A stretch of DNA of 64,000 nt from positions 1,736,001 through 1,800,000 of the forward strand of contig NZ_CP027727.1 in assembly GCF_003851685.1 (NCBI RefSeq), written 5' to 3'. Positions within the stretch are counted from its first letter, which is position 1; every line of letters begins with the position of its first letter. A program made the position numbers and the translations under genes. Below are positions 10,378-18,800 of this stretch, in pieces. The notes under the pieces were generated by a model, which saw only the letters and a program-made list of their open reading frames with translations, had not been told where the DNA came from and ran no database searches. The DNA comes from Pseudomonas sp. R5-89-07. GTDB taxonomy: Bacteria > Pseudomonadota > Gammaproteobacteria > Pseudomonadales > Pseudomonadaceae.

Positions 10378-10644
10378 TTAGATCCCGATATTGCCCAGGG
10401 TGATCATGATATTGCGCAATGTCACGGAAATGACCGGGTGCTCAGCGTCGAACTCTATGGCCGCTTGATTCACATCATCGGAGATGCTCGGCGTCTGGGT
10501 GGCCGGTTCCAATTCAAGTTGCACTTCGAACTTGGCAATCAATTCCTCCAACGCTTCACGTTTTTCAGGTGACAGCGGTGGCTCCTGTTCCAACTGCCCG
10601 CGCAGGATCTCGACCTGTTCTTCCAGCTTTTTGCGATCAGGCAT
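10378..10644 (-). CDS. DUF4404 family small protein
   Basis: An 88-residue cytosolic protein with no signal peptide. The N-terminal two thirds are predicted coiled coil (KKLEEQVEILRGQL, then LEELIAKFEVQL). The C terminus HPVISVTLRNIMITLGNIGI matches the conserved end of DUF4404 proteins known from pseudomonads. Function is unknown. It stands alone between a REPIN and the HAD-like gene. Confidence 0.8.
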   Translation of the reverse strand: MPDRKKLEEQVEILRGQLEQEPPLSPEKREALEELIAKFEVQLELEPATQTPSISDDVNQAAIEFDAEHPVISVTLRNIMITLGNIGI

Positions 10645-10755
10645 GACGTTCTTTCCTTTTATCGATAGTCACTGGCATAGACCGCGGCACGCCGAGAAAG
10701 GTCTACGAACTGATCTGTAGATTAATCCACTGCGGCCAACCGTGCATGATCTCGA

Positions 10756-11364
10756 TCAGGGCTTCTCGCCTTTGAGCCGGCGCAGGCGGATGTCGGCCAG
10801 GCAGGTGCCGAGTTCACCGAGGTGATCGATCACTGAATGCACGCCCAATCCATAGAGCGCCACGGTTGCCTTGGCGCGTTTGTGCTCGCGTTCCTTTTCG
10901 CTCAGCGCCTGCCACCGCTCAGGCGCCACGCCACACAGCGAGCCGCAGGAGGCCAGGCCGATGGTCCACAAGCCGGCATTCAGGCCCGATTGCAGCAGGC
11001 GCGGTTCGCCGCTGACCAGCACGCAGCCGTCCAGGCGTGCGATATTCAGCTCCATCAAGGCTTGCCAGCAGGCATGGGGCGCCGGCCAGCGGATGGTGGA
11101 GGGCGAGGCGGCCTTGAGCCAGGCGGGCAGGGCGGCGGCCAGTGGCGTCGTGATAGAGGCGGGTAGCTCATCCAGCCAGGCGCAAGGCACGCCTTGCTCC
11201 TTGAGGCTACGCAGAATCTTCAGCGCGCCGGGTGTGGCCTGGGAGTCGGGGGAGGGCGCGTCGCTGCGGGCCTGGGAACCGAAATCCACCAGGCAGCCAC
11301 TCAGCCCAAACAGCACGGCGGTCAACGCGGGGGCAGTGGCGACGGCTATCTCGGCATGTGGCAT
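10756..11364 (-). CDS. Degenerate phosphonatase-like HAD protein (catalytic Asp lost)
   Basis: A 202-residue member of the haloacid dehalogenase superfamily, resembling phosphonoacetaldehyde hydrolase. Motif I should read hhhDxDG; here AVLFGLSGCLVDFG has Gly20 and Ser22 in place of both aspartates. The motif IV acidic pair is also gone: LVSGEPRLLQSGLNAGLWT has Ser-Gly where phosphonatases have Asp-Asp. The fold-specific GLNAG segment remains. The protein is therefore unlikely to be a phosphatase and may be a binding or regulatory pseudo-enzyme. It is divergent from mlaA, a conserved neighbourhood in Pseudomonas. Confidence 0.75.
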   Translation of the reverse strand: MPHAEIAVATAPALTAVLFGLSGCLVDFGSQARSDAPSPDSQATPGALKILRSLKEQGVPCAWLDELPASITTPLAAALPAWLKAASPSTIRWPAPHACWQALMELNIARLDGCVLVSGEPRLLQSGLNAGLWTIGLASCGSLCGVAPERWQALSEKEREHKRAKATVALYGLGVHSVIDHLGELGTCLADIRLRRLKGEKP

Positions 11365-11493
11365 CTGAACGTCCCTGAAATAGTTGCAACGCTATCGGCA
11401 GGGCATGACAGGTGGATGACACTGTCGGGTATTTGTAGGAATTTTGTGCAAATCATGAAAGTCGTTTCCTTGCGACTGCCTAAATCGATACTT

Positions 11494-11510
11494 CCGTCAT
11501 ATACTGACGG
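11494..11510. promoter_or_regulatory. 17-bp palindrome upstream of mlaA
   Basis: CCGTCA-TATAC-TGACGG, a perfect 6-bp inverted repeat with a 5-bp spacer, lies 50 bp before the mlaA start. The spacer together with the next base reads TATACT, which could serve as a -10 element, so a bound factor would block transcription. The factor is unknown. Confidence 0.45.
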
Positions 11511-11560
11511 CCTTATTCAGGGCATAGCGCCCATGACAGACCATTCAAGGAGCAAAAGCT

Positions 11561-12250
11561 ATGCGCTGGAGCCAGTATTTCGCTCAGCTGTCGGTGTGTG
11601 CCACCGTCCTGTTGGCACCGTTCGCCGCCCAAGCAGCGTCGGAAGATGACCCATGGGAAAGCGTCAACCGCCCGATCTTCACCTTCAACGACACCGTTGA
11701 CACCTACGCCCTCAAGCCACTCGCCCAGGGCTATCAGTTTGTCACACCGCAATTCGTGCAGGACGGCGTTCACAACTTCTTCCGCAACATCGGCGATGTC
11801 GGCAACCTGGCCAACAATGTGCTGCAGCTCAAGCCGCACAATGCGGGCGTTGATACGGCCCGCCTGTTGGTCAACACCACGTTTGGCGTGCTGGGCTTCA
11901 TCGATGTCGGCACCAAAATGGGGCTGCAGCGCAGCGATGAAGACTTCGGCCAGACCCTGGGCTACTGGGGCGTCGGCAGCGGTCCCTACGTGATGATCCC
12001 ACTGCTGGGCCCAAGCACCTTGCGTGACGCGCCGTCCAAGTACGTGGACAGCTACACCCAACCGTACCGCTACATGAACGATATCGGCTGGCGCAACAGC
12101 ACCTTCGGCCTGAACATCGTTGATGTGCGTGCCAGCCTGCTCGACAGCGAGAAGCTGATCAGCGGCGACAAGTACACCTTCATCCGTAACGCTTACCTGC
12201 AGAACCGTGAGTTCAAGGTCAAGGACGGCAAGGTTGTCGACGACTTTTAA
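11561..12250 (+). CDS. mlaA: MlaA/VacJ family outer-membrane lipid asymmetry protein
   Basis: MlaA extracts misplaced phospholipids from the outer leaflet of the outer membrane and passes them to MlaC. The 229-residue product has the family start DPWESVNRPIFTFND, then GVHNFFRNIGDVGNLANN and GLQRSDEDFGQTLGYWGVGSGPY (in two parts). Unlike E. coli MlaA there is no lipobox at the cleavage site: the signal peptide ends AAQA|ASED, which looks like signal peptidase I, and the only N-terminal Cys (C13) lies inside the hydrophobic core. A strong terminator follows. Confidence 0.9.
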   Translation: MRWSQYFAQLSVCATVLLAPFAAQAASEDDPWESVNRPIFTFNDTVDTYALKPLAQGYQFVTPQFVQDGVHNFFRNIGDVGNLANNVLQLKPHNAGVDTARLLVNTTFGVLGFIDVGTKMGLQRSDEDFGQTLGYWGVGSGPYVMIPLLGPSTLRDAPSKYVDSYTQPYRYMNDIGWRNSTFGLNIVDVRASLLDSEKLISGDKYTFIRNAYLQNREFKVKDGKVVDDF

Positions 12251-12268
12251 GCTGTGATGTTTTGAAAT

Positions 12269-12302
12269 AAAAAAGGCGACCCTTTCACGGTCGCCTTTTT
12301 TG
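12269..12302 (+). terminator. Rho-independent terminator after mlaA
   Basis: Stem GGCGACC/GGTCGCC with a 7-nt loop, flanked by A-run and T-run. It works in both directions and also ends the convergent PilZ gene. Confidence 0.93.
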
Positions 12303-12312
12303 TGCGCGCTGA

Positions 12313-12618
12313 TCAGCGCATTTTCAGAATCCTGAGGCCCAGGTGCTGCTCATTGCCAGCAGCCTTGGTCCACACCACCTCGGTATCGGCCTCAAGCCCC
12401 GTAAGTGCAGCGTGCTCTGAATCGATGCGCACGGTCAGCAAGTCGCCCACGCTGAACTGGCGAGGTGCCTGTACCTGCATGCCGGAGCTGGAAAGGTCCA
12501 GGCAGACCCCTGCAATCTCCTGCCCGGCGTGGATCAACGACACATCGGCATCCACCCGCATGCGGATGAAATCACGTTTTTCGGCGTAGTCGCGCTCATG
12601 TTCGCTCACAGCATCCAT
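12313..12618 (-). CDS. Small PilZ-domain protein
   Basis: A 101-residue stand-alone PilZ domain, probably a c-di-GMP receptor. Both binding motifs are intact: RDFIRMR (RxxxR) near residue 15 and DLSSSGMQV (D/NxSxxG) near residue 43. It is convergent with mlaA and divergent from rssB, the order also seen in P. aeruginosa. No partner can be inferred from sequence. Confidence 0.9.
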   Translation of the reverse strand: MDAVSEHERDYAEKRDFIRMRVDADVSLIHAGQEIAGVCLDLSSSGMQVQAPRQFSVGDLLTVRIDSEHAALTGLEADTEVVWTKAAGNEQHLGLRILKMR

Positions 12619-12885
12619 CCTTACTTTGCGTTGTGGTGGTGAGCGTTCTTATAACTCCCGGTGATTTGCGGTGTAAAGACGCCCGGCGACCATCGGCATG
12701 AGCTTGAAACCCCTCACGGATGGGAGTACCGTCTGCGCCTTAGAAGGGCACCTCTGCTTTACCGTTGTGCATGGGCCAAATCCCAATGCTTTGTAGGACA
12801 GAGAGGCTAGAAAGCGAATCCAGTACGTGAGCCCGGCCATTGCCGAGCCGCCTACGCCAACCTAATTCTGGCGCCGTTTGCCCAC

Positions 12886-14067
12886 ATGCAAAAAACCAGT
12901 GCCACGCTGCTGATAATCGATGACGACGAAGTAGTGCGCGAGAGCCTCGCAGCCTATTTGGAAGACAGTGGCTTCAGCGTCCTGCAGGCCGGCAACGGCC
13001 AACAGGGTCTCCAGGTATTCGAGCGCGACAAGCCCGACCTCGTGATCTGCGACTTGCGCATGCCCCAAATGGGCGGCCTTGAGCTGATTCGCCAGGTGAC
13101 CGAGCTCGCCCCGCAGACGCCGGTGATTGTCGTGTCCGGTGCCGGGGTCATGAATGACGCCGTTGAAGCCCTGCGCCTGGGCGCCGCCGATTACCTGATC
13201 AAACCCCTGGAAGACTTGGCCGTGCTGGAGCACTCGGTGCGCCGCGCCCTGGACCGTGCACGGCTATTGGTGGAAAACCAGCGTTACCGCGAAAAGCTCG
13301 AAACCGCCAACCGCGAGCTCGAAGCCAGCCTGAACCTGCTCCAGGAAGACCAGAACGCCGGTCGCCAGGTGCAGATGAACATGCTGCCGGTCAGCCCGTG
13401 GACCATTGACGAGTTCAAGTTTGCCCACCAGATCATCCCGTCGTTGTACCTGTCGGGTGATTTTGTCGACTATTTCCGTGTGGATGAGCGACGTGTGGCG
13501 TTCTACCTGGCCGACGTCTCCGGCCACGGCGCTTCCTCGGCTTTTGTTACCGTGTTGTTGAAATTCATGACAACGCGGTTATTGTTTGAATCCAAGCGCA
13601 ACGGCACCTTGCCGGAGTTCACTCCCTCCGAGGTACTGGGCCATATCAACCGGGGCCTGATCAGCTGCAAGCTGGGCAAGCACGTGACGATGGTGGGCGG
13701 CGTGATCGATGAAGAAACCGGTCTTTTGACCTACAGCATCGGCGGCCATCTGCCGATGCCAGTGTTATACACTCCTGACAGTGTGCGTTACCTGGAAGGG
13801 CGTGGCCTGCCGGTGGGCTTGTTCAATGAAGCCACCTACGAAGACCACATCCTGGAACTGCCGCCGACCTTCAGCCTGACGCTGATGTCCGACGGTATCC
13901 TGGACCTGCTTCCAGAGCCTACACTCAAAGAGAAAGAAGCCGCCTTGCCCCAAAAGGTCAAGTCGGCGGGCGGCAGCCTGGATGGTCTGCGGCAGGTTTT
14001 TGGATTGGCCACGCTAGGGGAGATGCCGGATGATATCGCCCTATTGGTGTTGAGCAGGAATCTTTGA
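12886..14067 (+). CDS. rssB: Response regulator fused to PP2C-type phosphatase, RssB
   Basis: A 393-residue protein. The N-terminal receiver domain has phospho-acceptor D56 (LVICDLRMP) and acidic pocket DDDE. A linker coiled coil follows at about 130-160, then a C-terminal SpoIIE/PP2C domain with metal-binding Asp in YLADVSGHGASS and TLMSDGILDLL. In Pseudomonas this pair with RssC controls availability of RpoS by partner switching. The stop overlaps the rssC ATG by 4 bp. The ATG has no clear Shine-Dalgarno sequence (GCCGTTTGCCCAC precedes it), so translation may be weak. Confidence 0.88.
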   Translation: MQKTSATLLIIDDDEVVRESLAAYLEDSGFSVLQAGNGQQGLQVFERDKPDLVICDLRMPQMGGLELIRQVTELAPQTPVIVVSGAGVMNDAVEALRLGAADYLIKPLEDLAVLEHSVRRALDRARLLVENQRYREKLETANRELEASLNLLQEDQNAGRQVQMNMLPVSPWTIDEFKFAHQIIPSLYLSGDFVDYFRVDERRVAFYLADVSGHGASSAFVTVLLKFMTTRLLFESKRNGTLPEFTPSEVLGHINRGLISCKLGKHVTMVGGVIDEETGLLTYSIGGHLPMPVLYTPDSVRYLEGRGLPVGLFNEATYEDHILELPPTFSLTLMSDGILDLLPEPTLKEKEAALPQKVKSAGGSLDGLRQVFGLATLGEMPDDIALLVLSRNL

Positions 14068-14549
14068 TGAGTACCGGAAGAATCCAATTCGCCGAGCAAG
14101 ACGGGACCTTTGTCCTGAAGTTTGTCGGTGAAGTGCGCCTGACCTTGTGTTCGGCGCTGGATGCGACGATTGAGCGGATCTTCACAGCGCTGAACTTCTC
14201 GGCGATCGTGATCGATCTGACCGAAACCCGCAGCATCGATAGCACCACCCTGGGCCTGTTGGCCAAGTTGTCCATTCTGTCTCGGCAGAAGGTCGGCCTG
14301 CTGCCGACCGTCGTCACCACCCACGAAGACATCACCCGGCTGCTGCAGTCCATGGGTTTTGACCAGGTGTTCAACATCGTTGACCGCCCGATCCCCTGCC
14401 CGGAATGCCTGACCGACCTGCCTTCCCAGGATCAGTCCGAGGAAATCGTACGGGTCAAGGTGCTGGAAGCGCACAAGATCCTGATGGGCTTGAACGAGTC
14501 CAATCGCGAAGCCTTCCACGACCTCGTCAACGCCCTCGAACGCCACTGA
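14064..14549 (+). CDS. rssC: STAS-domain anti-sigma factor antagonist, RssC
   Basis: A 161-residue SpoIIAA-like protein. The STAS core holds the phosphorylatable Ser in SIDSTTLGLLAKL. An unusual C-terminal extension contains CPECLTDLP, with a CxxC pair, and a helical tail. It is coupled to rssB, whose phosphatase domain presumably dephosphorylates it. Confidence 0.87.
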   Translation: MMSTGRIQFAEQDGTFVLKFVGEVRLTLCSALDATIERIFTALNFSAIVIDLTETRSIDSTTLGLLAKLSILSRQKVGLLPTVVTTHEDITRLLQSMGFDQVFNIVDRPIPCPECLTDLPSQDQSEEIVRVKVLEAHKILMGLNESNREAFHDLVNALERH

Positions 14550-14574
14550 CCCCCACTTGAAATGCAATCAAAAT

Positions 14575-14662
14575 GTGGGAGGGGGCTTGCCCCCGATAGC
14601 GGTGTGTCAGTTATGAACAAGCTGACTGACACCCTGCCATCGGGGGCAAGCCCCCTCCCACA
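14575..14662. repeat. REPIN, GGGGGCTTGCCCCC class
   Basis: Intact paired half-sites around the spacer gcggtgtgtcag...ctgacaccctg, itself partly palindromic. It lies between the convergent rssC and tal. Confidence 0.93.
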
Positions 14663-14697
14663 GTTTGACCTACGACAAGCTTGAGATCGGCGCCCAC

Positions 14698-14735
14698 AAA
14701 AAAGGGCGGCACCCGCCAAGGTGCCGCCCTTTTTG
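14698..14735 (-). terminator. Terminator for tal (bidirectional)
   Basis: A long stem GGGCGGCACC/GGTGCCGCCC with a 6-nt loop, A-run on one side and T-run on the other, 13 bp past the tal stop codon. Confidence 0.93.
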
Positions 14736-14747
14736 CCGCCTTCGCTT

Positions 14748-15674
14748 TTACAGCTTGGCCGACAACAACGCCTCCAGCTTCTCCTGGTCCCGAGCAAACT
14801 GACGAATCCCCTCCGCCAGCTTCTCAGTTGCCATCGCATCCTCGTTGGACTCCCAGCGGAACTGCGCTTCAGTCATGTGCACCCGCGCTTCACCGGCGTG
14901 GCCTGGCGACAACTTGCGCTCCAGCTTGCCTTCATCGGCCGCCAGCTTCTCCAGCAAATCCGGGCTGATGGTCAAGCGATCGCAACCCGCCAACTCCTCG
15001 ATCTGGCTCAGGTTACGGAAGCTCGCACCCATCACTACAGTCTTATAGCCATTGGCCTTGTAGTAGTTGTAAATACGCGTCACCGACTGCACGCCTGGGT
15101 CATCGGAGCCGGTGTAGTCGTTGCCGTTGGCCTTCTTGTACCAATCGTAGATACGGCCCACGAACGGCGAGATCAGGAATACGCCCGCTTCAGCACAAGC
15201 CACAGCCTGAGCGAAGGAGAACAGCAGCGTCAGGTTGGTCTGGATGCCTTCTTTTTCCAGCTTTTCCGCCGCGCGGATACCTTCCCAGGTGGAAGCGATC
15301 TTGATCAGCACACGGTCACGGCTAACGCCGGCCTTGTCGTACAGGTCGATCAGACGATGCGCGCGCTTGAGAATAGCGCCCTCGTCGAAGGACAGACGCG
15401 CATCCACTTCAGTGGAAATACGGCCCGGCACCACTTTGAGAATTTCCTGGCCCACAGCCACCGCGAAACGGTCACTGGCCAGACCCACGTCGCCGTTGCA
15501 GTCCTGCACGCACTCGTCCAGCAGCTTGGCATAGCCCGGAATCGACGCGGCCTTGAGCAGCAGGGAAGGGTTGGTCGTAGCGTCTTGCGGCTTGAGCTTG
15601 GCGAGGGTCGAAAAATCGCCGGTATCGGCTACAACGGTGGTGAATTGCTTGAGTTGTTCCAGCTTGGAAGTCAT
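14748..15674 (-). CDS. tal: Transaldolase
   Basis: Non-oxidative pentose phosphate enzyme that moves a dihydroxyacetone unit from sedoheptulose-7-phosphate to glyceraldehyde-3-phosphate. The 308-residue product begins [20 protein letters not shown]. The N-terminal active-site Asp is in [14 protein letters not shown] is the family signature, and the Schiff-base Lys is in [12 protein letters not shown]. The start at 15674 is chosen over an upstream in-frame ATG because it matches the family N terminus. Confidence 0.96.
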   Translation of the reverse strand: MTSKLEQLKQFTTVVADTGDFSTLAKLKPQDATTNPSLLLKAASIPGYAKLLDECVQDCNGDVGLASDRFAVAVGQEILKVVPGRISTEVDARLSFDEGAILKRAHRLIDLYDKAGVSRDRVLIKIASTWEGIRAAEKLEKEGIQTNLTLLFSFAQAVACAEAGVFLISPFVGRIYDWYKKANGNDYTGSDDPGVQSVTRIYNYYKANGYKTVVMGASFRNLSQIEELAGCDRLTISPDLLEKLAADEGKLERKLSPGHAGEARVHMTEAQFRWESNEDAMATEKLAEGIRQFARDQEKLEALLSAKL

Positions 15675-15885
15675 GGGCGTGCTCTGTCCTGTGGGTCTGA
15701 TGACATTACCCGAGCGCTGGCAGGCGCTCAAGGGCGCAAATGCGATAGGTCGTTTGCGAGGGCAATAACCTGAAAACAGCCGTTTGAATGGCGGCTGTAC
15801 TGCTCAATAGGAGGGCAAAACCGCCGGCAGGTTCAACCCAACTGCCCGATAACCACGTCACCGCCCCTGAGCCTGCTCCAATACT

Positions 15886-15983
15886 GTAGGAGCGAGCTTG
15901 CTCGCGAAAAACGTCAACGATAACGCGGGCTTCCTGAATGAACGCGGCGCCTACGGGTTTTTCGCGAGCAAGCTCGCTCCTAC
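15886..15983. repeat. REPIN, GAGCGAGCTTGCTCGC class
   Basis: Two exact inverted half-sites around a spacer similar to those at 44062 and 30044 (aacg-caacg-taacgcg). It is located between the dusA 3' end and the tal promoter. Confidence 0.93.
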
Positions 15984-16009
15984 AAAGTCTACCCCCTGCT
16001 GCTCTCCAA

Positions 16010-16996
16010 TCAACGCCCCTCCAACAATTCCCCAGCCTGATCCAACAACGCCAACGGATCAGCCGCCTTATGAATATCCACCGACAACAACTGCCTGAAC
16101 CTGCGCGCCCCCGGAAAACCAGTGCCCAACCCCAACACATGCCGAGTAATGTGGTGCATCGTCCCACCACTGGCCAAATGCTCAGCAATATAAGGCCGCA
16201 ACTGCGCCAACGCCTCCGCCCGGCTAACCACCGGCGCCTCACTGCCAAACAACCGCTGATCCACCTCCGCCAGCAGATACGGATTGTGATAAGCCTCCCG
16301 CCCCAGCATCACCCCGTCAAACGTCTGCAAATGCTCCTGGCACTGCTCCAACGTCTTGATCCCACCGTTGAGAATAAACTCAAGCTCCGGGAAATCCTGC
16401 TTCAACTGCGCCGCGACGTCATAGCGCAACGGCGGAATGTCCCGATTCTCCTTCGGCGACAACCCCTCCAGAATCGCAATCCGCGCATGCACGGTAAAAC
16501 TGGTGCAACCGGCGTCCCTTACCGTGCCGACAAAATCACACAACTCGGCATAACTGTCCCGGCCATTGATGCCGATACGGTGCTTGACCGTCACCGGAAT
16601 CGACACCGCATCGCGCATCGCCTTCACGCAATCGGCAACCAGGGCAGGGTGCGCCATCAGGATCGCGCCGATCATGTTGTTCTGCACCCGGTCGCTGGGG
16701 CAGCCGACGTTCAGGTTCACTTCGTCGTAACCAGCTGCTTCGGCCATGCGGGTGCACGCGGCCAGATCGGCAGGGACACTGCCGCCCAACTGGAGCGCCA
16801 GCGGGTGCTCGGCTTCGTTGTGGCGCAGGAAGCGGTCGTGGTCTCCATGGAGGATAGCGCCGGTGGTGACCATCTCGGTGTAGAGCAGGGCGTGCTTGGA
16901 GAGCAGGCGTAGGAAGTACCGGCAGTGGCGGTCGGTCCAGTCCATCATGGGTGCGACGGAGAAGCGGCGGGAGAGAGGAGCGGATTGTAGGGGCAT
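16010..16996 (-). CDS. dusA: tRNA-dihydrouridine(20/20a) synthase
   Basis: FMN enzyme that reduces uridines 20/20a in the tRNA D-loop. It is 328 residues from the ATG at 16996 (MPLQSAPLSRRFSVAPMMDW). The FMN-barrel start VAPMMDWTDRHCR, the NLNVGCPSDRVQ motif with catalytic Cys, and VKHRIGI and HARIA are all present. DusA-specific extensions replace the DusB/C forms. The 5' end of dusA is a known integration site for prophages and genomic islands, and an AT-rich island does follow here; the reconstituted gene is intact. Confidence 0.95.
   Translation of the reverse strand: MPLQSAPLSRRFSVAPMMDWTDRHCRYFLRLLSKHALLYTEMVTTGAILHGDHDRFLRHNEAEHPLALQLGGSVPADLAACTRMAEAAGYDEVNLNVGCPSDRVQNNMIGAILMAHPALVADCVKAMRDAVSIPVTVKHRIGINGRDSYAELCDFVGTVRDAGCTSFTVHARIAILEGLSPKENRDIPPLRYDVAAQLKQDFPELEFILNGGIKTLEQCQEHLQTFDGVMLGREAYHNPYLLAEVDQRLFGSEAPVVSRAEALAQLRPYIAEHLASGGTMHHITRHVLGLGTGFPGARRFRQLLSVDIHKAADPLALLDQAGELLEGR
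16931..16958 (-). other. dusA 5' core, putative attL of the island
   Basis: Twenty-eight bases inside dusA coding for VAPMMDWTD. The same segment recurs, diverged (23 of 28 identical), at 21627-21654 on the same strand. Eight central bases (TCCATCAT) are identical, a plausible crossover core for a tyrosine recombinase. Confidence 0.6.
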
Positions 16997-17080
16997 GGAG
17001 GAATCTGAGTTAGCGAGGCGAATGGGGCGCAGTTTATCAGGAACGGATCTTGGATGCCGGAGAGGCAAGTTTTGCGCGCA

Positions 17081-17365
17081 TTACCACTTCGAACGAGGGC
17101 GTTGCCTTGTGTGGAATACGCCAAGGATCTGCAGTCGATCGCCCCGCACTCTATACGGGATCAGATAGGACCAGTTGGGAACTGCCCATTCGCGGGTATG
17201 TTTTACCCGACCTTCGCGGCCCATGGAAGGAAACTGAGCCAGCCTGTCGACGCTGGCGAAAATGGCATCCGAGAAGTCGTCAGCGGCTTTTGGATTTTCG
17301 AGAGCGATATAGTTCGCTTCGTCTTCCAGGTTTTTGAGTGCTTTTTCAAGCCACTCAACCCGCAT
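17081..17365 (-). CDS. RelE/ParE-family toxin
   Basis: A 94-residue basic protein with the ParE fold: MRVEWLEKALKNLEDEANYI at the N terminus, FPSMGREGRV in the middle (the typical FP.MGR.G.. turn) and a C-terminal YRVRGDRLQILGVFHTRQ strand pair. It follows the antitoxin gene with an 11-bp overlap, the normal order. ParE proteins usually poison gyrase; that target is inferred. It lies just outside dusA, inside the proposed island. Confidence 0.88.
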   Translation of the reverse strand: MRVEWLEKALKNLEDEANYIALENPKAADDFSDAIFASVDRLAQFPSMGREGRVKHTREWAVPNWSYLIPYRVRGDRLQILGVFHTRQRPRSKW

Positions 17366-17597
17366 TCTTGCTCCAGCGCCTAGTGCGCATGGCCGCTACT
17401 TGGTCATCGGTGGCGAATTTTCCTTCGTCGGCGTCTTTTACCGCCAGCTCGACCTGAGCGGTCAGCGCTTTTTCGTGTTCGATGTAGTCGCGAAGAACAT
17501 CCATTGCCAGGTAGCTTGCTGTCTGACCGTTGGTTTTGGCCAGGTCGGCGAGAGAGTTGGATAGGTCTTCCGGCAGGTTTAGGGATATCCCAGTCAT
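17355..17597 (-). CDS. Ribbon-helix-helix antitoxin of the ParDE-type module
   Basis: 80 residues from the ATG at 17597: MTGISLNLPEDLSNSLADLA forms the DNA-binding ribbon and first helix of a CopG/ParD-like dimer, and TNGQTASYLAMDVLRDYIEHEKAL gives the second. The C-terminal part, rich in acidic residues and ending RRWSKNAG, should wrap the toxin. Starts further upstream are rejected because the RHH motif normally begins within the first residues. It probably autorepresses the operon. Confidence 0.87.
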   Translation of the reverse strand: MTGISLNLPEDLSNSLADLAKTNGQTASYLAMDVLRDYIEHEKALTAQVELAVKDADEGKFATDDQVAAMRTRRWSKNAG

Positions 17598-17722
17598 GGC
17601 GGCCTCGATGGTGGACGGTTGTGGGCATCTTACACCTTGGTGCGCTTGGGTGACTGAGCAGTCCGTCGTGAGGTGTATCAACAGCTATCTTAATGAGATA
17701 TTTAGTAAAAAAATTTTTATTG

Positions 17723-17777
17723 ACCTAAATATTGATAGTGGTTACTTTATTAAATTGAAAATTCACTAAATTTAGGT
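17723..17777. promoter_or_regulatory. Inverted repeat covering the XRE gene leader
   Basis: ACCTAAAT (17723-17730) and ATTTAGGT (17770-17777) form a perfect 8-bp inverted repeat 39 bp apart. The right arm overlaps the ribosome-binding sequence AGGTGG of the following gene. The region is extremely AT-rich, with promoter-like hexamers. It is a candidate autoregulatory site for the HTH protein. Confidence 0.45.
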
Positions 17778-17782
17778 GGAAT

Positions 17783-18733
17783 ATGTACAGTGAAGCCCTT
17801 GTTCAGCTGTCGTTAGAGGCGCTTGGATGTACCCAAAAGGAGCTATCTCAGCGGCTTGGCGTCTCCGCTACACAGATTAGTAAATGGAAAAAAGGCGAGC
17901 ATCTTTCTTTTGATATGGAGGAAAAGCTAAGAGTTATTTCTGGGGTTGGCGATCAGAATCCGGAGTTTATCCTCTGGAGTGGTTCCCGAGAAAATGCGAC
18001 TAAGTGGAGAGCGCTTATCGGCCAGCTTGCTGAAATGGCTAACTCTAACGCAGAGACTGGATACAGTGCGGAATCGTTAGTCGATGATCTCGACTTGCTA
18101 TGTTGGCATACATTTGACGTGCTGCGCGATATGGGGGTTAAGATTCCTGAAAACTTTCCTGTTGCACTTAACGTCACTTGGGAAGATGAAGAAGAGGCTG
18201 ACGCTTTCTGGGATATTATAGATGATAACCAATATTCTTCTTTGATTTACAGTATTTTTAAAGCGTATACCGATGTCTATGGTTTTTATGTTGCGTATGT
18301 AGCCGATTTGATTCTTGACGATATGGAGCTTTTTGATTCGCCAGCCGAGAATATTGAACCATCCCTTCTAGCGCTTGCAGCCTCTAAAGTTGAAGTGGAT
18401 TCAGCGCTTGCACCCAATTTTAGTGCGTTCAAATACAAAATCGAAAGAGATTATGAGTATTGGCTTGGCTTAGTGAAAACGAGAGCCTTTCAAGTAGGCA
18501 CCCCTTTGAGAGCTGAGCTTCTGGATCTTGTTCATGGGAGCCATGATGGGCTCGGACATACAGCAGAGGCCGAGAGTCTTGGGGTAAACTCCTCACGTAT
18601 CCATCCTGATATATATATGAATGAACTTTTGGTGGGCATGCGGGTGATTCATCAGGTACTGCCGGTTATCTTGGAGAAGCTCGGTATTGGCGACGAGTTT
18701 CAATTGGATGAGCATAACCTTCGGAATCACTAG
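17783..18733 (+). CDS. XRE-type helix-turn-helix protein of unknown function
   Basis: A 316-residue protein. Residues 5-50 form a Cro/CI-type helix-turn-helix (LGCTQKELSQRLGVSATQIS, then KWKKGEHLS). The rest, about 260 residues, is acidic, helical and not a family I recognise; there are no membrane helices or catalytic motifs I can identify. Codon use is AT-rich, unlike flanking core genes, consistent with horizontal transfer. It is convergent with the ATPase-HNH pair, so it is not in that operon. It could regulate island genes or be a stand-alone defence or phage-derived regulator. Confidence 0.75.
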   Translation: MYSEALVQLSLEALGCTQKELSQRLGVSATQISKWKKGEHLSFDMEEKLRVISGVGDQNPEFILWSGSRENATKWRALIGQLAEMANSNAETGYSAESLVDDLDLLCWHTFDVLRDMGVKIPENFPVALNVTWEDEEEADAFWDIIDDNQYSSLIYSIFKAYTDVYGFYVAYVADLILDDMELFDSPAENIEPSLLALAASKVEVDSALAPNFSAFKYKIERDYEYWLGLVKTRAFQVGTPLRAELLDLVHGSHDGLGHTAEAESLGVNSSRIHPDIYMNELLVGMRVIHQVLPVILEKLGIGDEFQLDEHNLRNH

Positions 18734-18800
18734 GCGGCTATGAAAGTATTTGCATTCGTTGTTGTTTGTATCTGCTTTTGATTATTTATTGGGAGAAATA

